Assembly: GCA_025617745.1 (NCBI GenBank)
Contig: CM046856.1
Coordinates: forward strand, 43,887,049 to 43,951,048
Direction of reading: 5' to 3'
Length of the DNA stretch: 64,000 nucleotides
Origin: Heliocidaris erythrogramma
Taxonomy: Eukaryota > Echinodermata > Echinoidea > Camarodonta > Echinometridae
Position 1 is the first letter of the stretch, and the number at the start of each line of letters is the position of its first letter. A program made the translations under genes and the position numbers. A model generated the notes under the pieces. It was given only the letters and a program-made list of their open reading frames with translations. It ran no database searches and was not told the origin of the DNA. Positions 63,650 to 64,000 of the stretch are shown here, one piece after another.

Positions 63650-64000
63650 AGTAGGTGTGTCCATACCAAAGAACGGAGGTTCTAATAGTGCAATTTTTCC
63701 TTCTGTAAGTGCCTTTTTTCACTTCTGATCAGTGCCCCTTTTCCTTCGTATAACTGCGCCCCTTATTCTTTCTGATATATGCCCTTTTCACCTTCTGATA
63801 AGTGCCCCTCTAACCTCAGATATCACTGCCCCTTTTGAAATCTGTGCCTTTATTTTTCGTCTGATTAGTGCCCAGTTTTCGTTCTAATAGTACAATTTTC
63901 CCTTCTTATAAGTGCCCCTTTTCACCTCTGATAAATTACCTTTTATCTTCGTATGACTGCCCCTTCTTCTTTCTAATAAGTGCCCGTTTCACCTTCTGAT
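63650..64000. repeat. Tandem array with TTCTGATAAGTGCCCC motif
   Basis: A degenerate 22-30-bp unit (TTCTGATAAGTGCCCCTTTTC) recurs at least ten times and runs off the window edge. Confidence 0.75.

Overview
The window is animal nuclear DNA. It is AT-rich and dominated by introns, with GT-AG introns, many poly-G, poly-A and microsatellite tracts, tRNA-derived SINEs with (ATT)n tails, fold-back and terminal-inverted-repeat elements, and a 5'-truncated CR1/Jockey-type non-LTR retrotransposon. This mix, with short TTAGGG-like motifs, suits an invertebrate deuterostome, best guess a sea urchin. That assignment is an inference from repeat style and not from a marker gene.

One gene explains almost all coding signal. 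It lies on the minus strand, from an ATG with a signal peptide (62012) to a TAG stop (7108). By matching splice sites and reading frame I assemble 59 coding exons totalling 9,804 nt, an exact multiple of three (3,267 codons plus stop). All coding introns are phase 1 except one phase 0 intron (between exons 52 and 53), so nearly every exon is a frame-neutral cassette. The predicted protein is secreted. It contains (i) a signal peptide; (ii) many 7-29-residue Lys/Arg/Gly/Glu-rich linker micro-exons; (iii) twelve copies of a domain of about 140 residues, each split into an N-half exon usually ending in a (V/I)-G-like motif and a C-half exon with an aromatic/beta-strand pattern; and (iv) one 2.65-kb exon of a charged repeat. 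The domain resembles the non-catalytic farnesoic acid O-methyltransferase-like (Methyltransf_FA, FAMeT) beta-sandwich family. I judge this by eye and it needs a profile search.

Layout, right to left along the transcript. 62.0-57.9 kb: signal peptide and linker exons 1-6. 57.5-52.7 kb: a large intron holding the retrotransposon and inverted-repeat elements. 52.7-45.8 kb: linker exons 7-9, then a diverged unit of N-half, C-half and four linkers. 44.3-30.4 kb: four nearly identical tandem copies of that six-exon unit (spacing 3.4-3.65 kb), with local changes: an exon duplication in one copy, a decayed exon in another, and copy-specific insertions. 29.7-21.0 kb: one linker exon and three diverged domains. 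20.4-17.7 kb: the giant repeat exon, organised hierarchically (about 123 bp in 372 bp in 1,119 bp) and containing one RGDS. 16.5-7.1 kb: two linker exons and four more domains, ending at the stop.

The flanks (1-7.1 kb and 62.1-64 kb) hold no recognisable host gene. They contain hairpins, (GA)n/(CT)n and poly-G tracts, short tandem duplications, an old reverse-transcriptase fragment and a TTAA-flanked inverted-repeat element. The function of the big gene cannot be read from sequence. Its architecture (secreted, polyampholytic, modular, recently amplified, one RGDS) suits an extracellular matrix, adhesive, biomineral or humoral recognition protein.
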